From Candidatus Vicinibacter affinis (GTDB lineage: Bacteria > Bacteroidota > Bacteroidia > Chitinophagales > Saprospiraceae): 64,000 bases of DNA. A program made the position numbers and the translations under genes. This document shows positions 49,211 through 57,511 of the stretch, one piece after another. How positions within the stretch are numbered: position 1 is the first letter of the stretch; the number at the start of each line of letters is the position of its first letter. The stretch is taken from assembly GCA_016714365.1 (NCBI GenBank), contig JADJNH010000005.1, positions 1,340,501 to 1,404,500 of the forward strand, given 5' to 3'. The notes below the pieces were generated by a model. The model saw only the letters and a program-made list of their open reading frames with translations, was not told the origin of the DNA and ran no database searches.

Positions 49211-49531
49211 CTTTATCAGTTTTCACATTTTAAACAATGGTAAAATTTTCAATGAAATCCTTTTTTATCTAATGATTCGTCTTCAAATGTAATGAATATT
49301 GGCTAATCTTAAAATGATATTGGAAATACTTAATTGTAAGATCTATAAAAGGTTTGTAATCAATTTCATCATTCCGAATGAGTGTTATTTTTTCGTATTA
49401 AAATTTACAGATGATAGAAATAATTTTTTGGGTATGCAATGTCAATTATTTTTTTTGGAACTGTAAAAATATTTCATATTAAGAGATAATATTTATCTGT
49501 AATCTATTTGAGTTAACAAGCTATAATTATT
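49211..49531. other. AT-rich intergenic region
   Basis: About 320 bases upstream of the beta-helix gene and downstream of the dehydrogenase gene (both minus strand). It is expected to hold the beta-helix promoter, but I see no strong consensus element. Confidence 0.5.
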
Positions 49532-50497
49532 TTATAGCAATACATCCGGATTTAAAATATTCAAATTATTTCCATTGATAAAATCCAGCACATTTTCAAA
49601 TGCTTGTGAAAAATACAATTCAAATGATTTCTTTTCTGCATAGCCCAAATGAGGTGTACACAACACATTGGGGAAATGCAGCAATGGAAAGTCAAGATCA
49701 TAGATAGGTTCATTTTCATAAACATCTAAAGCCACAAAACCGGGTCTTCCGGATTGTAGAGCAGCCAACAATGCACCCTTTTCAATTAATTCAGCCCGAC
49801 TGGTATTGACTAAAAGTGAATCCGGTTTCATAAGGGCTAAATCTCTACGGTGAACAATTCCCTCTGTGGATTCGGTCAGTCTCAGATGAAGTGTAAGGAT
49901 ATCAGACTGTGTAAAGAATTCTTCTTTACTTCCGGCTGCTGTGAATCCATCCTGAACGGCGCAATTTCTGGATTGTGAACTACCCCAAACGATCACTTTC
50001 ATTTCAAATGCACGAGCGTATGCAGCGATTTTTTTACCAATTTTTCCATACCCCCAAATACCAAGGGTCTGTCCATTAAGCGTACGTCCCAAATTGGTTT
50101 GCCAGAGACCTTTTTTCATACCTTCCATTGCTTGTGGTATTTGTCTCCAGGCATTCATGATCAACGCCCAGCACAATTCAGCAGGCGCTGTTGGAGAACC
50201 TTTTCCTTCGGCTACCGCAACTTTGTATTTTGTGCAGGCTTGAAGATCTATGTGTCTTGAAATTTTTCCCGTTTGGCTGATAAGTTTTAAATTTGGCAGT
50301 TTAGAGAGCAGTGATTCAGTAATTTTTGTCCGTTCGCGGATCAGCACCAGAACTTCTGCCTCCGCAAATTGGGCTGCAAGGTCTGTTGAGTTGTTGTAAT
50401 GTGAAATTATATTCGAAAGATCGTGGTCTTTTAGGATTTTGCGACATTCTAGTTGAAGAAGTGCATTCTGATAGTCATCTGGAATAATAATTTTCAT
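49532..50497 (-). CDS. D-isomer-specific 2-hydroxyacid dehydrogenase
   Basis: Start taken at the ATG at 50497 (321 residues), where MKIIIPDDYQ begins as a typical catalytic-domain strand; 35 further codons upstream are non-homologous in appearance. The NAD-binding Rossmann motif is GIWGYGKIGKKIAAYARAF, followed by NTSRAELI and the catalytic-site segment CTPHLGYAEK with its His. An Arg (~RLTEST) and a Glu (~YENEP) complete the usual Arg/Glu/His set. It reduces 2-keto acids to D-2-hydroxyacids or does the reverse; the substrate cannot be predicted. Monocistronic, divergent from the esterase gene. Confidence 0.88.
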   Translation of the reverse strand: MKIIIPDDYQNALLQLECRKILKDHDLSNIISHYNNSTDLAAQFAEAEVLVLIRERTKITESLLSKLPNLKLISQTGKISRHIDLQACTKYKVAVAEGKGSPTAPAELCWALIMNAWRQIPQAMEGMKKGLWQTNLGRTLNGQTLGIWGYGKIGKKIAAYARAFEMKVIVWGSSQSRNCAVQDGFTAAGSKEEFFTQSDILTLHLRLTESTEGIVHRRDLALMKPDSLLVNTSRAELIEKGALLAALQSGRPGFVALDVYENEPIYDLDFPLLHFPNVLCTPHLGYAEKKSFELYFSQAFENVLDFINGNNLNILNPDVLL

Positions 50498-50965
50498 GGC
50501 CGGTACCGGTTTCAATATCTTTAAAGTTCTTTCTAATGACGAAATTAACCAGACTTTTATTTTTAACCCAAATTTGTCATTAGAGTTCGTAGTGAGAGGC
50601 AAAAGAGCAACAAAGGCAAGACTCCTCGAAAGAAATTCGAGCGGAGGTGAAGCTGTATTTCATTGAGCACGAATTTCGAGAAGAGGCTTGCATTTAAAGC
50701 TATTTTGGCTTGTAATAGAATTCTAATGACAATTTTGGGTTTAATCTTTGTTTACATGTATTTTTTAGGATAATAAAAAAATAGTTGGCAAAGGATTTGA
50801 AAATTTTGATCGTAAAAAATATTATTTGGCTGTTGGGTAAATGTTTTATCTTTCTTAGAAAAATGATCCAATTATTTTGACAATCTTTGAGTACATCTTT
50901 AAGATTTTAAGCTTACATACAGAAGTTCTGGAGGTTCTAATTTTGATGATGTATAAGTAAGTACC
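50498..50965. other. Divergent intergenic region with a dyad
   Basis: Holds the inverted repeat at 50616-50691 and a possible -7 element, TAATTTTG at 50938-50945, 20 bases before the esterase ATG; no matching TTG lies at the standard distance upstream. Otherwise AT-rich. Confidence 0.5.
50616..50691. repeat. Imperfect inverted repeat (~25-base arms)
   Basis: GCAAG..CTCCTCG..AAATTCG (50616-50640) is mirrored by CGAATTTCGAGAAGAGGCTTGC (about 50670-50691), with mismatches, around a ~29-base spacer. The dyad lies in the untranslated region between two divergent genes. It may be a mobile-element remnant, a REP-like element or a regulatory hairpin. Confidence 0.55.
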
Positions 50966-52198
50966 ATGAGAAGATTTTTATTTTTCCTTTTATTATGCCT
51001 GATAGAAATAGGATTCTTACATCGAGGTACTTTGATGGCGCAAACGGATACCATCCCTGATTTTAGAAATGAGCCTTACGGACCTGATGTGTTGCAAAAT
51101 TTTAATCTGTGGTTAAGTCAAGCCGGAAAAGGTCCAAGACCTTTGGTTATTTTTTTTCACGGAGGTGCTTTCAGAGCAGGTGATAAAGAGATAGAAGGAA
51201 GGCAGGTCGAATTGATGCAAACATTTTTATCCAGGGGCATATCTTTCGCTTCGGCCAATTACAGGCTATCGCATACCACGCGACTGGACTCCATTTTGAT
51301 GGATGGAGAAAGATTGATCCGATTTTTAAAACTAAATGCTCATCAATTTAACATTGATCCTGCCAAAATTGGGGTGTATGGAAGTTCTGCAGGGGCATGT
51401 ATGGCACTGTGGATTGGAGTAACCGGTAAAGATGCGGATTCCTTGGCCGCAGATCCCTTGTTGCGGCAATCCACACATGTGCAGGTGGCTGGGCATATAA
51501 GCGCTCCTGCCACAATGGACTTAGCGCAATGGGCGAATATTGTGCATTTGGACAGCAACTGGTTTGACAGCTTTGGATTTGTCGATGACCTTGCATTTTA
51601 TAGAATCAGCCATCGGGACATGTATTGGCATCCTGATATTGTCGCGTTGCGGAAATATTTAGATTTGCCAAACTATGTAGATGCCGGGGATCCACCTGTA
51701 TATTATTACAACCAGAATCCGAATCAAGCTCCAAGGGTAAGAGGAGATGTGACGCACCATGTGTTGCATGCATATTATTTAGATTCTATTTCAAGAATTC
51801 GTTCACACCAGCATGTTTTCAACGACAACCCTAACGCCGACCTTGCATACACAGAAATGGCTGATTATTTCTGTACATATTTAAATTGTGAGGCATCGGC
51901 TGCGAGTGAAATGGTACCATCTGATGTCAGCATTTATTCCTATACCTCTGCACAGGAGGTGGTGCTTGCAGTTAATTCATCTGTTAATCTTGAAAATCTT
52001 GTGTTTTCAATAATAGACCTACTTGGAAGGGAATTTAAAATTGAGAAAGGATTGATCCAATTTAAATCAGGAGACAATACAAATTATGTCATGCTTAATA
52101 TGAGTTCCATCAATCCAATTAATCAAATTTCATTTATTCGCGTTCTAGGGAATGGAAAAATTTCTTGTCTGCCTTTGCTGGCTTTTAGGAGAAATTAA
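50966..52198 (+). CDS. Secreted alpha/beta-hydrolase (esterase)
   Basis: 410 residues. Signal peptide (~1-25, to LMAQ). A carboxylesterase-type core has the oxyanion motif FFHGGAFRAGD, the nucleophile elbow GSSAGA, and late histidines in THHVLHAYY and HQHVF. The last ~80 residues resemble a T9SS-like sandwich (IDLLGREFKIE), but the usual NPN signature is missing, so the sorting domain is degenerate or absent. It is related to the T9SS esterase at 27044-28513, suggesting a small family. Substrate unknown. Confidence 0.83.
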   Translation: MRRFLFFLLLCLIEIGFLHRGTLMAQTDTIPDFRNEPYGPDVLQNFNLWLSQAGKGPRPLVIFFHGGAFRAGDKEIEGRQVELMQTFLSRGISFASANYRLSHTTRLDSILMDGERLIRFLKLNAHQFNIDPAKIGVYGSSAGACMALWIGVTGKDADSLAADPLLRQSTHVQVAGHISAPATMDLAQWANIVHLDSNWFDSFGFVDDLAFYRISHRDMYWHPDIVALRKYLDLPNYVDAGDPPVYYYNQNPNQAPRVRGDVTHHVLHAYYLDSISRIRSHQHVFNDNPNADLAYTEMADYFCTYLNCEASAASEMVPSDVSIYSYTSAQEVVLAVNSSVNLENLVFSIIDLLGREFKIEKGLIQFKSGDNTNYVMLNMSSINPINQISFIRVLGNGKISCLPLLAFRRN

Positions 52199-52231
52199 AA
52201 ATGTTAAACATAATTTTATGTGACATAGAAG

Positions 52232-52969
52232 TTAAGGTTGTATAAAAAACTTTATTCGCTGAGGATTAAAGCTTAAACTTTCCAGATGTCCCATTTTTTT
52301 AAGATCGCAGGTAATTAAGTGAAGGTGCATGTTGGTGTCGTGATGGGTAAAAATAGTTTGATGATTTCGCGAATAAAATCCAATAATGTGGACTTCCGAA
52401 TTGCCCAGGTCGTAATGTACAATGCCCTGATGAGCCTCTTCGGGTGAGCGGACTTTGATTCCTTCCGGAAGATTGACAACATGTATATTGGCGGAATCAA
52501 TATTTCCTGATATTTTAAAGAAAAAGGGCATTTCCCTATCAGCGCAAATGGAATCCAGAAAATATTCTAAATCATTTAAATTGCTAAGCTCTTCAGGCAG
52601 TGAGATGGTATTCCAATTTTGGATGTTGGCATAAGCGAAAAAGGGGGCTAAAATATTTTCTTTTTGTTCTACTTTCATCTCTTGTGAATTTACCACGGTT
52701 GATTGGTAGGCGATTCCATCAAGGATCAATATTTCGCCCCTCAAATACCCAAGCGGTCCAAAACCATATAAATGTGACTTGTTTCCAATGGTGTCCACAT
52801 TAATTTTGCCGGACAATTCTCCCTTCCACATAACGTCTTTCATTTGACCAACTATTTGTACAGAAGTATTGTTCTGGGCAAAAATATTTTGATCAGGAAA
52901 AGTGGCCACCCAAAAAATGACAATAAATGTTAATTGAATAGTTGAAATATTATTTTTCCATGGGAGCAT
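52232..52969 (-). CDS. Exported acetolactate decarboxylase-like protein
   Basis: 245 residues. An N-terminal hydrophobic segment (~10-31, ending FAQ) acts as a signal peptide. The rest matches alpha-acetolactate decarboxylase (PF03306): GPLGYLRGEILILDG (Glu ~79), GIKVRSPEEAH, IIGFYSRN and the zinc motif MHLHLITCDLKKMGH, whose histidines 215, 217 and 228 have the same spacing as the zinc ligands in characterised enzymes. Those convert 2-acetolactate to acetoin. Export is unusual for an enzyme of butanediol metabolism. It starts 9 bases after the CDF gene on the same strand, so both are probably one operon. Confidence 0.78.
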   Translation of the reverse strand: MLPWKNNISTIQLTFIVIFWVATFPDQNIFAQNNTSVQIVGQMKDVMWKGELSGKINVDTIGNKSHLYGFGPLGYLRGEILILDGIAYQSTVVNSQEMKVEQKENILAPFFAYANIQNWNTISLPEELSNLNDLEYFLDSICADREMPFFFKISGNIDSANIHVVNLPEGIKVRSPEEAHQGIVHYDLGNSEVHIIGFYSRNHQTIFTHHDTNMHLHLITCDLKKMGHLESLSFNPQRIKFFIQP

Positions 52970-52978
52970 AAAACATTG

Positions 52979-53875
52979 CTATATTTCTGTTTCCGGGCAA
53001 TTTTCTTCTATGACTTCAAACTCTAAGGTGCTATGGGAAATGTAGTGATCTTCCAGTTCTGCTTTCATAGCCTTTTTAATTTCAGGAATCCGATTCATAT
53101 CTGCTATTTGTACATGAGCGGTTAATGCATTTTCATTGGTGCTGATTCCCCAGATATGCAAATGATGAACATTCACTACACCATTAACTCCCATTAAATG
53201 TATTTTAATTTCATCAGTATCTACGGATGCAGGCACTCCATCCAAAATCGCAATCGCACTGTCCTTGAACAGACTCCATGTGCTGAACAATACGACCACA
53301 GAAATGCCCAATGCAATGATACCATCAAGAGCATACCAATGTGTATAATAAATAATTATTCCGCTTGCCACAACGCCCAATGAAACCATTGCATCTACCA
53401 TCAAGTGCCAGTAGGCCGCTTTTATATTAAGATCTTTTTTTTGATTTTTCTTAAAAAAAAGTGCAGAGGTAAAATTGATGAACACGCCAATTAATGCGAC
53501 CCACATGATAATTTTTCCGTTTACAGGATTTGGGTTCATGATTTTATGCACTCCTTCCCAGGCAATAGCCCCAATGGCAAATGCAAGTAAAATTGAATTG
53601 ATGAAGGAAGTAACTATTGAGCCTTTCTTATAGCCATAGGAAAAAAGTTTAGAAGGTTTTATTTTTTGAAGACGGAATGCCAGGAAGGCCAACAATAAAC
53701 CTGAAATGTCACCGATATTGTGTGCTGCATCTGACAAGAGTGCGGTGGAATCATTCTGCAATCCGAAGATTATTTCAATTATTACATAAATTGCGTTTAG
53801 CAGGATGCCGGTCATAAATGACTGGTTTACATCATGCGGTGAGGGAGGAGTATGTGTATGTCTGTGCAGCATCAA
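52979..53875 (-). CDS. Cation diffusion facilitator (zinc/cadmium exporter type)
   Basis: 298 residues with six transmembrane helices. A histidine-rich N-terminus (HRHTHT) and the metal-binding pairs HNIGD (His 52, Asp 56, helix 2) and HLMVD (His 158, Asp 162, helix 5) match the CzcD/ZnT subtype. A cytoplasmic C-terminal domain (~205-298) has the usual HHLHIW motif. These transporters export Zn(II), Cd(II) or Co(II) using protons. It probably heads an operon with the decarboxylase-like gene, and is 105 bases downstream of cbpM. Confidence 0.93.
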   Translation of the reverse strand: MMLHRHTHTPPSPHDVNQSFMTGILLNAIYVIIEIIFGLQNDSTALLSDAAHNIGDISGLLLAFLAFRLQKIKPSKLFSYGYKKGSIVTSFINSILLAFAIGAIAWEGVHKIMNPNPVNGKIIMWVALIGVFINFTSALFFKKNQKKDLNIKAAYWHLMVDAMVSLGVVASGIIIYYTHWYALDGIIALGISVVVLFSTWSLFKDSAIAILDGVPASVDTDEIKIHLMGVNGVVNVHHLHIWGISTNENALTAHVQIADMNRIPEIKKAMKAELEDHYISHSTLEFEVIEENCPETEI

Positions 53876-53980
53876 TAATTTTCAAAATTATTTTCTTTTC
53901 GAAATTTTGCTCAATTTTTATTCAAAAAATAATCATCCACAAATGAATAACCTTCTTGCAAGGGTTCATTTTCTTGTTAT

Positions 53981-54292
53981 TTAAATTAGGTTTGCTGAAT
54001 CGAAGTCATAAAAATTGAGTTTGTTTTTTGCAATCTCTAATTCACTTTGCAAATGATCTATCTGCTTCAACAGATTATAGATCACATCAATACCCTCCAG
54101 ATTTATTCCCAGTTCGTAATGCAGTCTGATCATTTTTTCTACCTCCGGCACATCATCGTGTGATAAATATTTTCCATTGTCCTGAACAATAAGATTTACA
54201 AGTCCAAATTCTTGTAATGAATCAATAAAAGTATATTCAATGTTGTAATGGACACAGAATTCTTCTATGAGTACGAGTTGGTTAGTTTCCAT
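53981..54292 (-). CDS. cbpM: CbpM-like chaperone modulator
   Basis: 103 residues. The N-terminal half (IEEFCVHYNIEYTFIDSL, then FGLVN, HDDVPEVEKMIRLHYELGINLEGIDVIY) is a MerR-like helical fold with the LGINLEGI signature of CbpM, a small protein that binds the J domain of CbpA and represses it. A short coiled coil ends the protein. Its first codons overlap the end of the upstream cbpA-type gene by 11 bases, showing translational coupling. Confidence 0.82.
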   Translation of the reverse strand: METNQLVLIEEFCVHYNIEYTFIDSLQEFGLVNLIVQDNGKYLSHDDVPEVEKMIRLHYELGINLEGIDVIYNLLKQIDHLQSELEIAKNKLNFYDFDSANLI

Positions 54293-55175
54293 GGGATCTT
54301 AATTTTTTCAACTCATTCAATAATTCTTTTTCTTTTGTGGACAGATTGGTAGGAAGGTTTACCTGATAACTGATGTATAAATCACCAAACTGGTTTTCAG
54401 TTTTATAGACCGGAAAACCCTTGCCTTTGAGTTTAACTTTTGTTCCGGATTGTGTTTCCGGTGCAACTTTTAATTTTACGGTTCCATCAAATGTATCTAC
54501 CAAAATTTCACCACCCAACAGAGCAGTGTATAAATCCAGATCTACGGTTGTGTATAAATTATTTCCTTCTCTTTTAAACTTTGTATTGTTCACGATCGTA
54601 AAAGTTATGTATAAATCTCCATTGGGTCCACCATTAAAACCGGGCGAGCCGTGGCCGTTTACTTTGATAACCTGACCATCTTCGATTCCGGCAGGAAAAG
54701 TCATGCGTATGTTTTTCCCATTCACCGTGAAGGTTTGTTGCTGAGCATGAAACACATCTCGGATATTAAGGGTTAAGGTCGCTTTGACATCTTCACCCCT
54801 GAATTTTGTTTGTCGCGTATTACCCGTTCTTCCACCAAACATGGATTCAAAGAATTCTGAGAAATCGCCGGAATATTCACCGGAACCAAAAGATTGCCCT
54901 CCGGATGGGCGAGACCTTTGTTGTTTGTTCATTTTTTCTATTTCATCCGCATGTTGCCAGTCCTTCCCATATTTATCGTATTTTTTTCTGTTTTCCGGAT
55001 TGCTGAGCACTTCGTTGGCCTCATTGATTTCCTTAAATTTTTTCTCAGACTCTTTATTGTTGGGATTGAGATCTGGATGATATTTACGGGCCAGTTTTCT
55101 ATAGGATTTTTTGATTTCCGACTCAGTAGCTGTTTTTGGAATTTCAAGAATTTTATAATAATCTATGAATTGCAT
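54282..55175 (-). CDS. cbpA: CbpA-type DnaJ co-chaperone
   Basis: 297 residues. An N-terminal J domain with HPD at 33-35 (KYHPDLNP) activates DnaK ATPase. A Gly/Ser-rich linker follows (~85-120), then two C-terminal substrate-binding DnaJ_C domains (NGKNIRMTFPAGIEDGQVIKV, GGEILVDTFDGTVKLKVAP). The cysteine-rich zinc finger of DnaJ is absent, which makes it CbpA-like. Followed by the overlapping cbpM-like gene. Confidence 0.93.
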   Translation of the reverse strand: MQFIDYYKILEIPKTATESEIKKSYRKLARKYHPDLNPNNKESEKKFKEINEANEVLSNPENRKKYDKYGKDWQHADEIEKMNKQQRSRPSGGQSFGSGEYSGDFSEFFESMFGGRTGNTRQTKFRGEDVKATLTLNIRDVFHAQQQTFTVNGKNIRMTFPAGIEDGQVIKVNGHGSPGFNGGPNGDLYITFTIVNNTKFKREGNNLYTTVDLDLYTALLGGEILVDTFDGTVKLKVAPETQSGTKVKLKGKGFPVYKTENQFGDLYISYQVNLPTNLSTKEKELLNELKKLRSHGN

Positions 55176-55198
55176 AATGCTGCCTTGTTGAATAAGTA

Positions 55199-55206
55199 CA
55201 AATATA
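55199..55206 (-). promoter_or_regulatory. Putative -7 element of the cbpA operon
   Basis: On the minus strand TATATTTG matches TAnnTTTG, 23 bases before the cbpA ATG. No TTG is visible at the usual distance, so confidence is limited. Confidence 0.4.
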
Positions 55207-55232
55207 AGATATTAGCCTGGAGAAGTTGTGAT

Positions 55233-56456
55233 CTAACTTCTAGACTTGTTATTTGTCCGACCTCTTGGCACGAACTTTCTGTTGGGTGGACGATTTGAAA
55301 AATCTTTTGGTTTGTATTCCGGTACCGGACCAAGTTCTTCAGGTACCGTTTCTTTTGGAACCGGATTTCCGAGCAGAGTTTCAATGACTAAAAAAGCGGC
55401 CTGTTCTTTTTTTGATACAATGGTGACGGCTATTCCATCCGCCTCGGCACGTGCTGTCCTTCCAATGCGGTGGACATAATCTTCTGCGTCATGGGGGACG
55501 TCGTAGTTGATGACCAGATCAATGGTGTCTATATCTATACCGCGACTTAATATATCGGTGGCCACTAAAATAGAAATCTTTTCACTGGTAAAATCTGAAA
55601 GCGTTTGCTCCCTTTGTTTTTGATCGAGATCACTGTGAATTTCTGCTACATTAAATCTCGCTCTGCTCAATTCTCTGGTCAATTCTTTAACACTAGATTT
55701 GCGGCTACAGAAAACCAGTATATGTTTACAAGTAGTATTTTTGATGAGGTGTTTCACCAATCTTAATTTCTGCTCCTCAAATACCACATAAGCCTTTTGA
55801 ATTATTTTTTCCGGCGGCTTGGAAATTGCAATGTTCACTTCCACCGGGTCAACTAATATTTTTTTTGCCAATTGACGGATGCGGTCAGGCATGGTTGCCG
55901 AGAACAAAAGGGTTTGCCTTTTTACCGGCAGGAAATTAATAATTTTTGTGAGGTCATCCTGAAAACCCATGTCCAGCATTCGGTCAGCTTCATCCAGCAC
56001 CAGACATTGTACACCCTTAAGGTCAAAATAGTCCATGTTCATGTGCGCAATTAATCTTCCGGGCGTGCAAACTACAATGTCAGCACCCATCTGGAGAGCT
56101 TTTTTTTCAGCAATAAAGTTTTGACCATCATTTCCTCCATAAATGGCAATGAAGCTCAATTCTGTAAAATAAGTGAAGCCTTCAATGTGTTGCGAAATTT
56201 GTTTGGCCAATTCTCGTGTGGGTACAATGATCAGCGCACTTACTTTGTGTTCGTGTTTGTGGTCAATGTAGCGATTGATGAGGGGGAGCAGGAAGGCTGC
56301 TGTCTTGCCGGTTCCGGTCTGAGCGGAGGCAATAAGATCTCTGTTTGCCAATATCGAGGGAATGACCAACTCCTGGACCGGAGTTGCATTTTCATAGCCC
56401 GAAGCTTCGATACCCTGATATAAGAGTGGATGAAAATTAAATTCTTTAAAAGTCAA
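55233..56456 (-). CDS. rhlE: DEAD-box RNA helicase (RhlE type)
   Basis: 407 residues, apparently starting at TTG (56456) with MTFKEFNFHP, the expected N-terminus. All DEAD-box motifs are present: Q motif (TPVQE ~25-29), I AQTGTGKT (45-52), Ia PTRELA, Ib TPGR, II DEAD (155-158), III SAT, IV, V RGIDID and VI HRIGRTAR. A short basic tail (RPPNRKFVPRGRTNNKSRS) is typical of the RhlE group. RNA helicases of this type act in ribosome assembly and RNA turnover in the cold. It precedes the cbpA operon by 57 bases on the same strand. Confidence 0.93.
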   Translation of the reverse strand: MTFKEFNFHPLLYQGIEASGYENATPVQELVIPSILANRDLIASAQTGTGKTAAFLLPLINRYIDHKHEHKVSALIIVPTRELAKQISQHIEGFTYFTELSFIAIYGGNDGQNFIAEKKALQMGADIVVCTPGRLIAHMNMDYFDLKGVQCLVLDEADRMLDMGFQDDLTKIINFLPVKRQTLLFSATMPDRIRQLAKKILVDPVEVNIAISKPPEKIIQKAYVVFEEQKLRLVKHLIKNTTCKHILVFCSRKSSVKELTRELSRARFNVAEIHSDLDQKQREQTLSDFTSEKISILVATDILSRGIDIDTIDLVINYDVPHDAEDYVHRIGRTARAEADGIAVTIVSKKEQAAFLVIETLLGNPVPKETVPEELGPVPEYKPKDFSNRPPNRKFVPRGRTNNKSRS

Positions 56457-56925
56457 AATGGTCAGTAATTAGTGGTAGCAATGGGTAACTCGTCGGAATC
56501 GGTAGGCAAAAGTACAAATTTTGTGGCATAGCTGTCCAAATTGTTTAAGAAACACACCATAGTTTGTTAAATCTCAAATATAATTGGCCGTTCATTTTAA
56601 AAATTGCCACAGTTCTTGGAGCTTAGTTTTATATGAATCTGCAACCAGTGAGAAAATTTAATCCACCCCAGAATATACTGTTCGAATTTTGGAAATTGAT
56701 TTTAAGGTCTTACTAAAATTTTATTGACTTATAATTTTAAGTACAATAAAAATTATTTTCAGTGAAACAATCTATAAGATTTATCAACATTCAATTCAAT
56801 TGATTGGAAGTCTAAATGTGTCAATTTATTCTCAAAGTATTCATTGTGAATAAATCAATTGCCTTAATAAATTCATCTCTAATAATTCAATATTACCCGA
56901 CCAGGATTATTCAGTTAACCTTAAT
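56457..56925. other. AT-rich intergenic region
   Basis: 469 bases upstream of the helicase gene and downstream of the 140-residue membrane protein gene. It contains the helicase promoter candidate; the rest shows no gene or clear structure. Confidence 0.5.
56507..56540 (-). promoter_or_regulatory. Promoter candidate of the helicase gene
   Basis: On the minus strand TTTG (56540-56537) and TACTTTTG (56514-56507) are 22 bases apart, one base more than the usual 19-21. This gives a leader of about 45 bases before the helicase start. Confidence 0.45.
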
Positions 56926-57348
56926 TTATAATAATTGAGATTTATCCACAGCCATTTTACCACCCAAATAAGCCATAGGAAGGTAGGCCCCAATTAGATC
57001 GAGTAAAGTAAACCACGTAGGAGAGGGAAGCATGAATACCATTGAGATTCCACCGGCCAGAAAAAGCACCCCTATGGCCAGGGCTAAATTTATTTTATTA
57101 CTTATGGCAATAATGGCCGCCACAAATGCGCCTACGAAGGTGCCCAATGCATGTGCAAGAAATGGCATGATAAAATGTTTAGGTTGCATGAGATGCATGG
57201 ATGCTTTAAGTCCTTCCTCCGTGGTTAGATCAGCGCCTTCAGGGGGAGGAATAATGGAACTGCTGAGCATGATGATGCCCATATTTACCACACTACCCAA
57301 TATGACACCGGTTATTACTGCTAAAACATTTCTGACAATTGGATTCAT
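56926..57348 (-). CDS. Four-helix integral membrane protein of unknown function
   Basis: 140 residues with four predicted transmembrane helices (~5-30, 58-80, 84-105 and 112-132) and a short polar loop PPPEGADLTTEEG. No enzymatic motif. Similar short proteins occur in many Bacteroidota as hypothetical inner-membrane proteins. It starts 163 bases downstream of the TonB receptor stop, after a hairpin terminator, so it is probably its own transcription unit. Confidence 0.75.
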   Translation of the reverse strand: MNPIVRNVLAVITGVILGSVVNMGIIMLSSSIIPPPEGADLTTEEGLKASMHLMQPKHFIMPFLAHALGTFVGAFVAAIIAISNKINLALAIGVLFLAGGISMVFMLPSPTWFTLLDLIGAYLPMAYLGGKMAVDKSQLL

Positions 57349-57423
57349 TTTGGTTTGATTTTAGTTTGTAAAAAGTCCGTTAAAATAATTTGTTTGAGTT
57401 AATTCTATTTTATTGAAAATAAA

Positions 57424-57474
57424 ATGAATCCGAAATTAAGCTTTTTAATGAAAAGAAACTCATTTCGGATTCAT
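57424..57474 (-). terminator. Hairpin after the TonB receptor gene
   Basis: A perfect 13-bp inverted repeat (ATGAATCCGAAAT at 57424-57436 and ATTTCGGATTCAT at 57462-57474) with a 25-base loop, followed on the minus strand by a T-rich tract. It lies 37 bases after the receptor stop codon. Confidence 0.7.
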
Positions 57475-57511
57475 AATTGTAATTTTTTAAACAATACCTG
57501 AATGGAGGATG

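Noticed and set aside
54784..55298. Plus-strand open frames opposite cbpA
   Set aside because: They lie antisense to a complete J-domain protein with all motifs; no domain of their own.
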